From positions 61,403 through 125,402 of the forward strand of contig CAWHQR010000004.1 in NCBI GenBank assembly GCA_963831605.1: DNA of 64,000 nt, given 5' to 3'. Made by a program: the position numbers and the translations under genes. The first letter of the stretch is position 1; the number at the start of each line of letters is the position of its first letter. This stretch comes from DASUPK01 sp963831605. GTDB taxonomy: Bacteria; Actinomycetota; Thermoleophilia; Solirubrobacterales; 70-9. This document shows, in pieces, positions 51,744 through 61,270 of the stretch. Under the pieces are notes generated by a model that saw only the letters and a program-made list of their open reading frames with translations, searched no databases and was not told where the DNA came from.

Positions 51744-52274
51744 ATGGAAGCTAGAACGGTGCGAATCGGGCTGTTGGTGGTGCTCGTCGTCGCCGGAGCG
51801 ATCTTCGCCGTCGTCAAGCTGAGCGAAAATGGCAACAGTGACGACAACGGAGCGGGGCCCGTCGGCCTCTCCGAGAGCGAGCTCGTCGCCACGGCGCCCG
51901 GCCTGGACCACGTCGCGTACTGGGTCGGTCCCGAGCCCGGAGTCAGCCAATACGAGCTGACCTCGACGCCGGACGGGCGAATCTACATCCGCTACCTGGT
52001 CAATGCGCAGCCCGGCGACCCGAGTGCGAACTTCCTCAGCGTCGGCACCTATGCGGTGCCCGGGGCCGCCGATGCGCTGCGCGAGGCCGAAAGCGCGGGC
52101 GGAACCAAGGGAATCAAGAAGGGGAATGGGTACGAGGCGCTCCAGGGCGGCAACGGCCTGAGCGTATACGTGGTCTTCGATGACCAGCCCGACCTCCAGA
52201 TCGAGGTCTACGATCCGAGGCCCGGGAACGCGCTCAAGTTCGTTCAAGCCGGGCAGCTGCAGCCCCTGAGCTGA
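51744..52274 (+). CDS. Membrane-anchored exported protein of unknown function
   Basis: The 176-aa product has one N-terminal helix 'VRIGLLVVLVVAGAIFAVV' without a cleavage site and a mixed alpha/beta outside part: 'HVAYWVGPEPGVSQYELTS', 'RIYIRYLVNAQPGDPSANF', 'YVVFDDQPDLQIEVYDP'. I recognise no family. It follows the GT-C-like gene by 134 bp and precedes the glycoside-hydrolase-like gene by 49 bp, so co-expression is possible. Confidence 0.72.
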   Translation: MEARTVRIGLLVVLVVAGAIFAVVKLSENGNSDDNGAGPVGLSESELVATAPGLDHVAYWVGPEPGVSQYELTSTPDGRIYIRYLVNAQPGDPSANFLSVGTYAVPGAADALREAESAGGTKGIKKGNGYEALQGGNGLSVYVVFDDQPDLQIEVYDPRPGNALKFVQAGQLQPLS

Positions 52275-52323
52275 TTCGAGCGCATGCTTCGCTAGCCTGA
52301 ACGACCGTCCGGGCTCCTTCATC

Positions 52324-53980
52324 TTGGTCGCCGATCCAACACCCAACTTCGCGGGGCGCGGCAGGGCGCGATGGATCGCCCTGCTCTCGATCCTCGCCCT
52401 GCTCGTCAGCTTCGCCATTCCCACCGCAGCTTCGGCAACCCGCGGCCTGATGACCGGCTTCTCGGACGGCGACGAGTATCAGGGCGCCGACGCCTCACAG
52501 CGGGACCTCTGGCTGAACCGCACCGTGGACGCCGGAGCCGGAATCGTCCGCCTGGGCGTCGAATGGCCCGCGATCGCTGGAGCCACGAAGCCCCCGGACC
52601 CGACGAACCCGGGCAGCGCCTCCTACGACTTCTCCTCGGTCGACGGCGCGGTCACCGCGGCCGAGTCCCGCGGCCTCAAGGTCCTCCTCAGCATCAACCA
52701 CGCCCCCACCTGGGCCGAGGGTCCCGGCCGCCCATCCACCGCCGCCACCGGCACCTGGAAGCCCAACCCAGCCGACGTCGCCGACTTCGCCCAGGCCGTG
52801 GCCGCCCGCTATTCCGGCAACTTCATGGGCCTACCCGCCGTCCAGGCGATCGAGGTCTGGGACGAACCCAACAGCGGCGACTGGCTCACCCCACAGTTCG
52901 AGGGCAAGACCTTCACCGGCGCCGCCCTCTACCGCGACATGCTGAACGCGGCCTACACGTCGATCAAGTCGGTCAACCCCGCGGTCCAGGTGGTCGTCGG
53001 CGGCACCGATCCCTACGGCGATCCCCCCGGCGGCCCCTATCCGGCGAGCGGCGCCCGCGCCCGCCCCGTGCAGTTCTGGCAGCAGGTCCTCTGCGTCAAG
53101 CCGGTCAAGAGCAAGAAGAAGAAGAAGGGCAAGAAGCCGGCCAAGACCAAGTACCAGCGGACCTCCGGCTGCAACGGCCCCGTCAATTTCGACGTCTTCG
53201 CCCACCACCCGATCAACAACACGGGCGGCGGCCCCCTGGAGTCCGGCCCCAACCAGTACGACGCCTCCACCCCCGACCTCGGCCGAGTCGTCAGCGTCCT
53301 CCGCGGCGCCGAGAAGGTGGGCACGGTCGCCAAGACGCAAGCATCCGGTCTGGGTCACGGAGTTCTGGTGGGACAGCAAGCCGCCCAACCCCGTCGGCGC
53401 CCCACTCGCGACCCAGGCCCGCTGGATCCAGCAGTCCATGTACCTCTTCTGGAAGGCCGGCGCGAGCGCCGCGATCAACTTCCAGATCGACGACTCGAAC
53501 GACCGCCCCAACGTCCACGCGGGCTTCCAATCGGGCGTCTACTTCATCGACGGCCGCCCCAAGACGTCCCTGACCGCCTTCCGCTTCCCCTTCGTCACCA
53601 ACCGCACCGACCGCAGCAAGCTCGAGGCGTGGGGCAAGGCGCCGGCGAGCGGCAAGCTCCTCATCCAGCGGCAGCAGGGCTCCCGCTGGATCACCGTCAA
53701 GAAGCTCAAGGTCAGCAAGGGCGGAGTCTTCGACACGACCCTCCGCCTGAGCGGCAAGCAGCGGCTCCGGGCGACCATCGGCGGCACCCAGAGCCTGGTC
53801 TGGAAGCAGGCGGCGGCCGTGACGCCCAGCAGCGAGAGCGGCGGCCCTTCCCCTGCGGTGATCCTCCTGATCGGCCTCGGGGGCATCGCAGCCGTCCTGA
53901 CGGCGCTCCGCCTGAGAGCTCGCCGCCGTCTCCGGATCCGCCAGACCCGTGCCCGGCCTCTCCCCGCCAAGCCGGCCTGA
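52324..53980 (+). pseudogene. Anchored glycoside-hydrolase-like protein (clan A TIM barrel), one frameshift
   Basis: TTG 52324 precedes a signal peptide ('WIALLSILALLVSFAIPTA'). The barrel shows 'LWLNRTVDAGAGIVRLGVE', 'GLKVLLSINHAPTWAEG' and 'VQAIEVWDEPNSGDWLTP' with the presumed acid/base Glu. After a one-base shift near 53337 it continues 'KHPVWVTEFWWDSKPPN' with the presumed nucleophile Glu. A Lys-rich insert (KSKKKKKGKKPAK) sits at about 53107-53145. The C-terminus has a beta domain, then TM 'AVILLIGLGGIAAVLTALR' and an Arg tail. About 552 aa if joined. The substrate, probably a surface glycan, is inferred. Confidence 0.7.
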
Positions 53981-53990
53981 CCAACACCCC

Positions 53991-54295
53991 ATGTCTCGCC
54001 CGGCGCCCCGCCGCCTCGCCCCACACCCCTACGCCGAGAGCAACATCCCGGCGCTCGCGGCCGCCTTCATCGGCCCCCTCTCCATCCTCCTCATCTTCCT
54101 CAGCCCCGGCGGCTTCTTCATCGCCCTGCCCTGCGGCATCGCCGCGATCATCCTCGGAGCGATCGGCAGCAACGCCGCCGCGCGGTCCGGATACACCGCC
54201 TCGCCCGCATCGGCCGCTTCACCGGAATGATCGGCACCCTCATCTCCCTGATCGCCCTGACCCTCTTCCTCGTCCTCCGAGCGATACCTGGCTGA
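53991..54295 (+). pseudogene. Small DUF4190-like membrane protein, frameshifted
   Basis: ATG 53991 gives a first part with TM 'ALAAAFIGPLSILLIFLSP' and 'FIALPCGIAAIILGAIGSN'. The continuation in the next frame, 'RLARIGRFTGMIGTLISLI' and 'ALTLFLVLRAIPG', ends at TGA 54293. Together they make the usual DUF4190 pattern of three hydrophobic segments in about 101 aa. One missing C near 54203 would explain the break. Without it the protein ends at 54230 and lacks the last helix. Confidence 0.6.
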
Positions 54296-54335
54296 GCAGC
54301 CAGTCTCCGCCGCGGACAGCTAGGCTCCCCCCGCC

Positions 54336-55478
54336 GTGGACTTCAAGCTGACCGACGAGCAGCGCGACTTCGTCTCCGCCATCCGTGACTTCTGCGAGCG
54401 CGAGGCCGGCACCCACGAGAAGCGCGAAGAGCTCACCAAGAAGCACACCGAGCTCCACAACCAGGAGCTCTACGAGCAGATGGCCGACCTCGGTTGGCTC
54501 GGGCTCACCATCCCGGAGGAGTACGGCGGCGCCGGGGGCACCATGCTCGACGCCTGCCTCTTCATGGAGGAGACGTCGCGCGGCATGGCCCCGATCGGTG
54601 GCTACGCGACCACCCTGATCGTCGCCGGAGCCACAAAGCGCTTCGGCACCGACGAGCAGAAGCAGAAGATCCTCGGCGGGATCTCCAATGGCTCCGTCGA
54701 GGCCATCGCCATGACCGAACCCGAGTCGGGCTCCGACGTCGGCTCCCTCTCCACCGAGGCCGCCCGCTCCAACGGCGGCTACGTCATCAACGGGCAGAAG
54801 GTCTTCATCTCCAACGCCCACATCTCCGACCACGTCCTGGTCGTCTGCCGCACCACCAAGGGCGAGTCGAAGCACGAGGGCCTCTCGATGATCTTCGTCC
54901 CGAAGGACACCCCCGGGATGGAGATGCAGCCCATCGACACAATGGGCGGCCGCGAGACCAACACCGTCTACTTCAATGACTGCGAGGTCCCCGCCGACCA
55001 GCTCCTCGGCGAGCAGGACCACGGCTGGACCCAGCTGATGGCCGGCCTCAACACGGAGCGCCTGATCCTCGCCGCCACCATGCTCGGCATCGGCCAGCGC
55101 GCCTTCGACGACGCCCTCGCCTACGCCAAGGAGCGCAAACAGTTCGGCCGCCCGATCGGCTCCTTCCAGGCGCTCCAGCACCGTTTCGCCGACCTCGCCA
55201 CCGACCTCGAGGCCGCCCGCCTGATGACCTGGTGGGTCGCCTCCCTGAACGACGAGGACCCCGACCGCATGCTCCCCAAGGAGGCTTCGATGGTGAAGCT
55301 CTTCGTCACAGAGACCGCCCAGCGCGTCGCGCTCGAGGGCATGCAGATGATGGGCGGATACGGCTACTCATCCGAGTACGACATGGAGCGCCTCGTCCGC
55401 GCCACCCTGGTCTCAACGATCTACGGTGGGACCTCCGAGATCCAGCGCGGCATCATCGCCAAGACCCTGGGCCTCTAG
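54336..55478 (+). CDS. Acyl-CoA dehydrogenase
   Basis: The 380-aa FAD enzyme oxidises an acyl-CoA to the enoyl-CoA. It shows 'AMTEPESGSDVGSLSTEA' and 'GYVINGQKVFISNAHISDH' (FAD/substrate strands), 'RKQFGRPIGSFQALQHRFA', and 'MQMMGGYGYSSEYDMERLV'. In the C-terminal 'STIYGGTSEIQRGIIAKTL' the residue that is the catalytic Glu in YEGT-type enzymes is Gly. Glu241 in 'NTERLILAATMLG' (helix G) could serve instead, as in isovaleryl-CoA dehydrogenase. GTG 54336 fits the family start. It is a metabolic gene among exported-protein genes. Confidence 0.92.
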   Translation: MDFKLTDEQRDFVSAIRDFCEREAGTHEKREELTKKHTELHNQELYEQMADLGWLGLTIPEEYGGAGGTMLDACLFMEETSRGMAPIGGYATTLIVAGATKRFGTDEQKQKILGGISNGSVEAIAMTEPESGSDVGSLSTEAARSNGGYVINGQKVFISNAHISDHVLVVCRTTKGESKHEGLSMIFVPKDTPGMEMQPIDTMGGRETNTVYFNDCEVPADQLLGEQDHGWTQLMAGLNTERLILAATMLGIGQRAFDDALAYAKERKQFGRPIGSFQALQHRFADLATDLEAARLMTWWVASLNDEDPDRMLPKEASMVKLFVTETAQRVALEGMQMMGGYGYSSEYDMERLVRATLVSTIYGGTSEIQRGIIAKTLGL

Positions 55479-55668
55479 AACAACGACGGGCGCTGGCCCT
55501 GATCGCCGTGATCGTCTTCAGCGTGGTCAAGGCAGCGCAGGGCCTCTGATCCACGGACGTCGCCCATCGCCGGGGTTTCGCCTTCGGGGGGCCGGGTACG
55601 GGTGAGGAAGACCGGGGCAGGGAGGCCCGCAACCAGCTAGGTCCCATCGCGGGGCCGAAGGAGGAAGC

Positions 55669-56651
55669 ATGTTGCGGAACATGAAGCTCGTCGTCGCTCT
55701 GGGAGCGATGATGGTGCTGGGCGTCACGGGGCTCGCGAGAGCCGATGCCCTCGGCCCCATCAACTTCGAGAGCGGCTACACGGCGGGCAACATCAACAAC
55801 CAGCACGGCTGGTCGAACACCGGAGGCTTCGACGCGGCGGTCGCCAACGTCTCGGGTTTCCCGGCCGCGGCGAGCTACGGATTCGGGTCCAAGGCGCTCC
55901 GGATCTCGGACGCCGTCACCAGCGGCTCGTTCGGCGACCAGACCTTCTCGCCGGGCCTCGCCAATGAGGCGGGCGAGACGAGCGCCGACAGCGGCGGTAC
56001 GCCTGTCGGCACCCGCCAGAAGCATTTCGAGGTCTCCTTCCAGATCGGCACCACGCAGTCGACGGAGCAGCCCGGGCTGCACATGTCGATGAGCCCGGAT
56101 CGAGGCGACGGCGCGCGGATGAGCTATCTGCGCTTCGACGATCTCTCCAACGGCGTGCACGTCTACTTCGACGACGTCACGAACTCGGGACCCCTCGGAG
56201 CACCGGCTGATTTCAACGAGCGATCGATCGCCACGCTCAGCCGGTCCTCCGCTCACACCATCCGCATGACCATCGACTTCAACGATGGCCCAGGCCAACG
56301 ACGTCGTCAAGGTGTTCGTCGACGGCACGCTGGTCGCCACGGGTGGCAGCTGGGAGGACTACTACCGCTTCGATCCGGAGCAGGCCGGCGGCGGCAACAA
56401 CGTGCCGACGGTCGACAAGGTCCTCTTCCGGGAGAGCGGCGACGCCGACGCGGGCAACGCCGGTCAGGGATACCTGATCGACAACATCGGCCTCACCTCA
56501 TCGCCGACGCCGACCACCCCCGGCGGTGGCACCGCCGCTGGCGGCGGAGCCGGCGGCGTGGCCGGAGCGATCGGAAAGAAGTGCAAGAAGCACCGCAAGA
56601 AGCACGTCGCGCAGCCGCCCAGGGCTGCAGAGGCACAAGAAGCACCACTGA
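55669..56651 (+). pseudogene. Secreted protein with Lys/His-rich tail, frameshifted
   Basis: ATG 55669 (site aaggagg upstream) gives signal peptide 'LVVALGAMMVLGVTGLARA'. The mature part is a beta-sandwich-like protein ('INFESGYTAGNINNQHGWS', 'RQKHFEVSFQIGTTQSTEQ', 'VHVYFDDVTNSGPLG'), then needs a one-base shift near 56290 for 'NDVVKVFVDGTLVATGGSW'. A Gly-rich linker leads to 'KKCKKHRKKH' and, after another shift near 56615, 'LQRHKKHH' at TGA 56649. It resembles concanavalin-like carbohydrate-binding domains in layout. About 327 aa if repaired. Function unknown. Confidence 0.65.
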
Positions 56652-56705
56652 GCCGCAAGGGAAGCGACGAGCGCCGGGCCCGCTGGGCCCGGCGCCGTCC
56701 TCTCC

Positions 56706-59377
56706 TCACCTCAGCTCTCTATGGCCCGTGTAGCCGTTCGAGTAGCACGGCCGCGGCGTGCCGACGCCGCCGCACTGAGCGATGGACGCGCTGGGCGACA
56801 GCCAGGTGGCGTCATGCGCCACCCCGTCCACCGACCGCCGCGGATACTGGTGCGGATCGCAGCCGTACACGCTCGTCGGATTCGGCGGCAGCTCCACGAT
56901 CGGTGCCGGCGCCGTCCCGTGGTGCACGGCGCTGTTCTCGTCCGTGCACGTCTGAACCGGGCGTGCCGTGCGGCTGGCGTCGCGTAGTCGAGCGGACCGC
57001 CGTCGTAGTAGACCATCGCCGCGGACCCCGATGTACGGATAGGAGCCGATTGGCGTCAGCCCGAAGAGCGGATTCGTCGCCCAGTGTCGCCCGGTGTCCA
57101 GCTCAGGCGTGTGGACCTGTGCGCCGATCGTCCGCGCCTCCACCTCGCCCGCCAGGTTCGAGACCTGATGGTCGCCGTATGCCATCTGCAGCAGCACGTG
57201 GTGCGCTGGCGTGTTCGGCAGCGGGTCGCTGGTCATGTGCTCCGCGTATCCATTGGCCTCTCCGCGGTCCCAGAGCAGCTGCATCAGCGACAGGATCAGC
57301 GGCCGCTGCTGCAGGTTCGGGTAGTGAGCCCAGAGCCCGAGCCCCGCGGTGTCCAGGTACTGCCCGGAGTCCGAGCTGCGGCGCAGCAGCGTCGAGTAGT
57401 TCATCCCGGTCACGTTCAGCACCGACTGGGTCAGATCCGGCTCGAGCGCGGTCAGGGCCCCGCCCATGATCGCGCCCTGGCTGATCCCCTCCCAGTACGA
57501 GATGGCCCGAACCGGTCTGCAGCACCGGGCCGGAGGGGTTCCGGCTCCCGCCGTCCGGATCGATCTGGAAGGCGGGATCGGTGTCGAACCCGCTCGCCAT
57601 CGTCATCGCCCGGCCCAGGTAGATCATGTTCACGAAGCCCTGCTGCATCCGGTCGCCCATCTGCGGGAACTTCGAGATATCGCCGAGCATGCCGATCACC
57701 GTGCCGATGTCGTCCGACGAGAACCCGGCCCAGTTGGTCGCGCACCAGCTCGTGTTGCTGATGTTGGCCTCGCTCTGGGGGAACCGGATCATGTCGTCGA
57801 CCTGGGTGAAGTCGCCGAGCAGGCCGTGCCCGAAGATCCCGCTCTGCGTCGGGTGGAGCGTGCCCCCCGCGACCGCCGAGTTGGGAATCAGGCAGCTCGA
57901 ACCTGCACGCCGGTGGTGCCCGTGTCCGGGTCGTCGGCCGTTCCGGTCGGGGTCGCGTTCACGTCGCCGTTCGACTGGAAGTTGAACGTCCCGCCCGGGT
58001 GACAGTCCCCGTTGTTCAGGTAGCAGGGTACGTTCGTCAGCTCGCCGTCGACCTGCTCGAGCGTGTTCGCCGGGCAGGTTGGCGGGATTGGTCCCGACGC
58101 TCGAGACGTGGAACGTCGGCGCGCTCCCGTCCATGATTGCCGTCTCCCGGCGTCGTGTCGCCGAGTGGTGCGAGCGCGTTGTCGCGAATCGCGAGAGCGC
58201 GGCCCGCGAGGCTGTGCTCGCTGGCCACGGTGAAGTCCCAGCTCATGTACAGATTCGAACGCTGGATGCCGTGCGATCTGCAGCGTCGAGATCAGGTCCT
58301 CCATGTGGGGGCGCCGGCTCTCGACCGCCGGGTCCTGGGTGGTCAGCCTGTCCCGGTAGACGCGGAAGCCCGGCGGTCGGATCGACCGGGTTGTTCTGCG
58401 CGTCGCGCAGTCCGCTCAGGGCGACGATGTAGCGATGCCCCTCGATGAAGTTCTTCATCGGGCGAATGATCAGGTTGACGTCCTGCGTGTCACCCGGCTG
58501 GTTCAGGTTCGGATTGGGGTCCAGCTCAGCGAAGATCGGCTGGCGCTGCCCGGTGGCGGCGTCGATCACGACGACCGGCTGGTTGGCGTCCGAATACGCA
58601 GCCGGGATTGGTGATCGAAACGAAGCCCGCTGTTGTTGAAGGCCGCCTGAGTCTCGACCTGAGGGATCTTGAGCGTGATCAGGTTGCCCGGGGCTGAAGC
58701 CGTCCGCCCGGTTGATGTCGGTCGGGTCGACGTGAACTCCGCTGGTGTTGGCCGGCATGGAATTCACGTTCAGGTTGAGACGCCTGCCGGTGTCGGTGGA
58801 TGCGTCCGCGACCGTGTAAGTAGTCGTTCGGCCACGGCTGCAGGCAGACCGTGGGATCCATGAAGTCGCAGCGATTCGCGGTCGAGGTGTCGATCGCCGG
58901 GCCGTAGTACGGCCGCGAGGTCGGATTCTCCGAGCCGACGCTGCAGACCGCCTCGTCGCGGTCGAGCGGGGTGACCGCGCCCGACTTGCTCTTCTTGCCC
59001 TTCTTCTTCTTCTTCGACTTGCCCTTGGTGAACCTGGCCCTGAGGCCGGTGACCGAGCAGCCGCCGATCGTGGACTTGCCCGAGGCCGAGAGGGGAACGT
59101 TGACGGTGCGCTTTCCAGCCTTCACGGACTTCTTCGAAGTGAGAGTGACTGAGCCGGTCGTGGTGATCCCGTCCACCACGACGCGCTTGCCACCTTGGCC
59201 CTTCGACTTGACGCTGATGGCGCCGGCGTTCAGGACCGCCTGATGTTGCTGCGACGTGAGCACGGTGAGCTTGCCGCCGCCCTTGCCCTTCTTCTTGCCG
59301 TCCGCGGCTCCGACCGCCAGTGCACAGCCCAGCAGCGCGACACACGCAACGATCACCAGCGAGTCCCTTCGCTTCAC
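56706..59377 (-). pseudogene. Large secreted alpha/beta-hydrolase-like protein, at least nine frameshifts
   Basis: GTG 59377 (site gaggagag) starts 'VKRRDSLVIVACVALLGCA', a signal peptide, followed by a beta region and a Lys-rich patch 'KGKSKKKKKGKKSKSGA'. Then comes a long conserved body in changing frames: 'DPTVCLQPWPNDYL', 'NSMPANTSGVHVDPTDINR', 'NQPVVVIDAATGQRQPIF', 'LYMSWDFTVASEHSLAG', 'FGHGLLGDFTQVDDMIRFP', the nucleophile elbow 'YWEGISQGAIMGGALTAL' (GxSxG), 'ANGYAEHMTSDPLPNTPAH' and 'GDHQVSNLAGEVEARTIG'. This is a family of large secreted serine hydrolases known from actinobacteria. Most shifts read as one extra base. About 890 codons. Confidence 0.68.
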
Positions 59378-59569
59378 GAGCACCTCTCCTCTCGGCGCCT
59401 GGCGGCGCAATGTCTTTCGACCGCACCCTCCCCGGGTGCCGGCTGCAAACCTATCGGAACGAGCGCTGATGATCTGGGCCAAACCGAAAGTCGAACAGAA
59501 ATCGGTAGCGCCACAGGGCTCAGTCCGTGATTTAGTACGGACCACACGTGCAGTGACCGAGGAGGAGAG

Positions 59570-61192
59570 ATGGACCTGGAGATCTTTGAGGACGAGCGCT
59601 TCGACTTCGAGGCGCTGGAGTCCGAGCCGAAGCTGGGCCGCCGGCAATTCCTGATCGCGGGCCTGGCCACCGGGGCGGCGGTCACTGCACTGCCCAACTA
59701 TGCGGCAATGGCGCGCAACCGCAGGATCCCGGTCGCCAAGTCCGGCACCTTCCCGCTCGGCGTCGCCTCTGGGTTCCCGTATCCGAAGGGCACCATCCTC
59801 TGGACGCAGCTCGGCGGCGCCAAGCGCACTTCCCGGCTGAAGCTCCAGGTCGCCAAGGACTCCGACTTCAAGCACGTCGTCCTGGAGAAGACCGTGACCG
59901 CGCGGAAGGAGCGTGACTTCACCGCCCGGACCCGGGTCCGCGACCTCAAGCCCTCGCAGGAGTACTTCTACCGGTTCCACACGAAGGACAAGGGATCTCC
60001 GGTCGGCCGCTTCCGTACGGCGCCGCCCCACAACTCGAACCAGCCGCTCAAGATCGCCTTCCTCTCCTGCCAGAGCTTCGAGGCCGGCTTCTACAACGCC
60101 CAGGCGGCGATCGCCAAGGAGCCCGACATCGACCTCGTCCTCCATCTGGGCGACTACATCTACGAGTCGCACTACTACCCCGGCCCGCGCCCGGACACCA
60201 GCGGCTTCAACCACGACGGGAATGTCGAGTTCCTGGAGGAGTACCGGCAGAAGTACCGGCTCTACAAGGCGGACCCCGACCTGAAGGCGATGCACGCCGC
60301 GCACAACTTCGTCTCGGTCTGGGACGACCACGAGGTCGAGGACAACTACGCGGACGGGCTGGCCAGCTCGCACGCGCAGCCGGGCTTGACGAACAACGGC
60401 CTACCCCGCCGGGTCTCGATTCAGGAGCGCAGGGCCAACGGCTACCAGGCCTACTTCAACTACATGCCGAGAATTCGCTGGGACGGGGATCGGGATCGCA
60501 TCTACGAGCACGTCCGCATCGGCAAGCTCGTCGATCTGATCCTGACCGACGAGCGCCAGTACCGGGACCAGCAGCCGTGCAACGACGCCCAGCTCGTCAC
60601 CTGTCCCGATCAGCAGAACCCGAATCGAACCATGCTGGGCGCGAAGCAGAAGGCGTGGTTCAAGCAGACACTTGCCGGATCGCCACAGGTCTGGAAGCTG
60701 TGGGCCAACGAGGTGATGCTGATGGGTTTCCAGAACGGGCCCCAGAACGGAGCCAACAACGACCAGTGGGACGGCTACGCGGCCGAGCGCAAGGAGCTGC
60801 TCGATTTCGCGCTCGCCAACAACGTCAAGAACCTGCTCCCCCTGACCGGCGACATTCACAACTTCTTCGTCGGCACCGCGACCACCGACGGCAGCGATAC
60901 CGGAACCCCGGTGTGCGGCGAGTTCGTCGGTGGCTCCACCACGTCGCTCGGGCTCCCGGAGGAGACCGGCATCCCTGCTTCGACGATTCAGGCGCTGATC
61001 AACGCCCTCGACCACCACATCTCGTTCTCGGACCTGACCGACCGCGGATACTCGGTCCTTGAGGTCTCACCCAGCCAGGCGACCTGCGAGTTCAAGAAGG
61101 TGCAGACGCAGAGCCGCGACGGCGGACGGGCGTCGAGCATCGCCAAGTTCTCCCTGCCGAGCGGCTCGGTGACGCCGCAGCAGGTGGCTTAG
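59570..61192 (+). CDS. PhoD-like alkaline phosphatase, Tat-exported
   Basis: The 540-aa protein has a twin-arginine signal 'GRRQFLIAGLATGAAVTAL' after an acidic N-terminus, then an N-terminal Fn3-like PhoD domain ('FPLGVASGFPYPKGTILWT', 'PSQEYFYRFHTK'), and the metallophosphatase core: 'IAFLSCQSFEAGFYNAQAA', 'LVLHLGDYIYESHYYPG', 'FVSVWDDHEVEDNYADG' and 'LLPLTGDIHNFFVGTA', which carry the Asp/His/Asn metal ligands. It should hydrolyse phosphate mono- or diesters outside the cell. The ribosome site gaggaggag precedes ATG 59570. Divergent from the hydrolase gene across 192 bp. Confidence 0.92.
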   Translation: MDLEIFEDERFDFEALESEPKLGRRQFLIAGLATGAAVTALPNYAAMARNRRIPVAKSGTFPLGVASGFPYPKGTILWTQLGGAKRTSRLKLQVAKDSDFKHVVLEKTVTARKERDFTARTRVRDLKPSQEYFYRFHTKDKGSPVGRFRTAPPHNSNQPLKIAFLSCQSFEAGFYNAQAAIAKEPDIDLVLHLGDYIYESHYYPGPRPDTSGFNHDGNVEFLEEYRQKYRLYKADPDLKAMHAAHNFVSVWDDHEVEDNYADGLASSHAQPGLTNNGLPRRVSIQERRANGYQAYFNYMPRIRWDGDRDRIYEHVRIGKLVDLILTDERQYRDQQPCNDAQLVTCPDQQNPNRTMLGAKQKAWFKQTLAGSPQVWKLWANEVMLMGFQNGPQNGANNDQWDGYAAERKELLDFALANNVKNLLPLTGDIHNFFVGTATTDGSDTGTPVCGEFVGGSTTSLGLPEETGIPASTIQALINALDHHISFSDLTDRGYSVLEVSPSQATCEFKKVQTQSRDGGRASSIAKFSLPSGSVTPQQVA

Positions 61193-61270
61193 CCCCGCAA
61201 CTTCCTGCTCGATTCGTGTTTTCACTGTTCGGCAACATCTGATTAGATAGGCGCTGAAGGGAGAGGACCG

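Noticed and set aside
58679..60373. Long minus-strand frame running through the PhoD gene into the hydrolase N-terminus
   Set aside because: The part opposite PhoD is a shadow; the hydrolase begins at GTG 59377 with a ribosome site and signal peptide.
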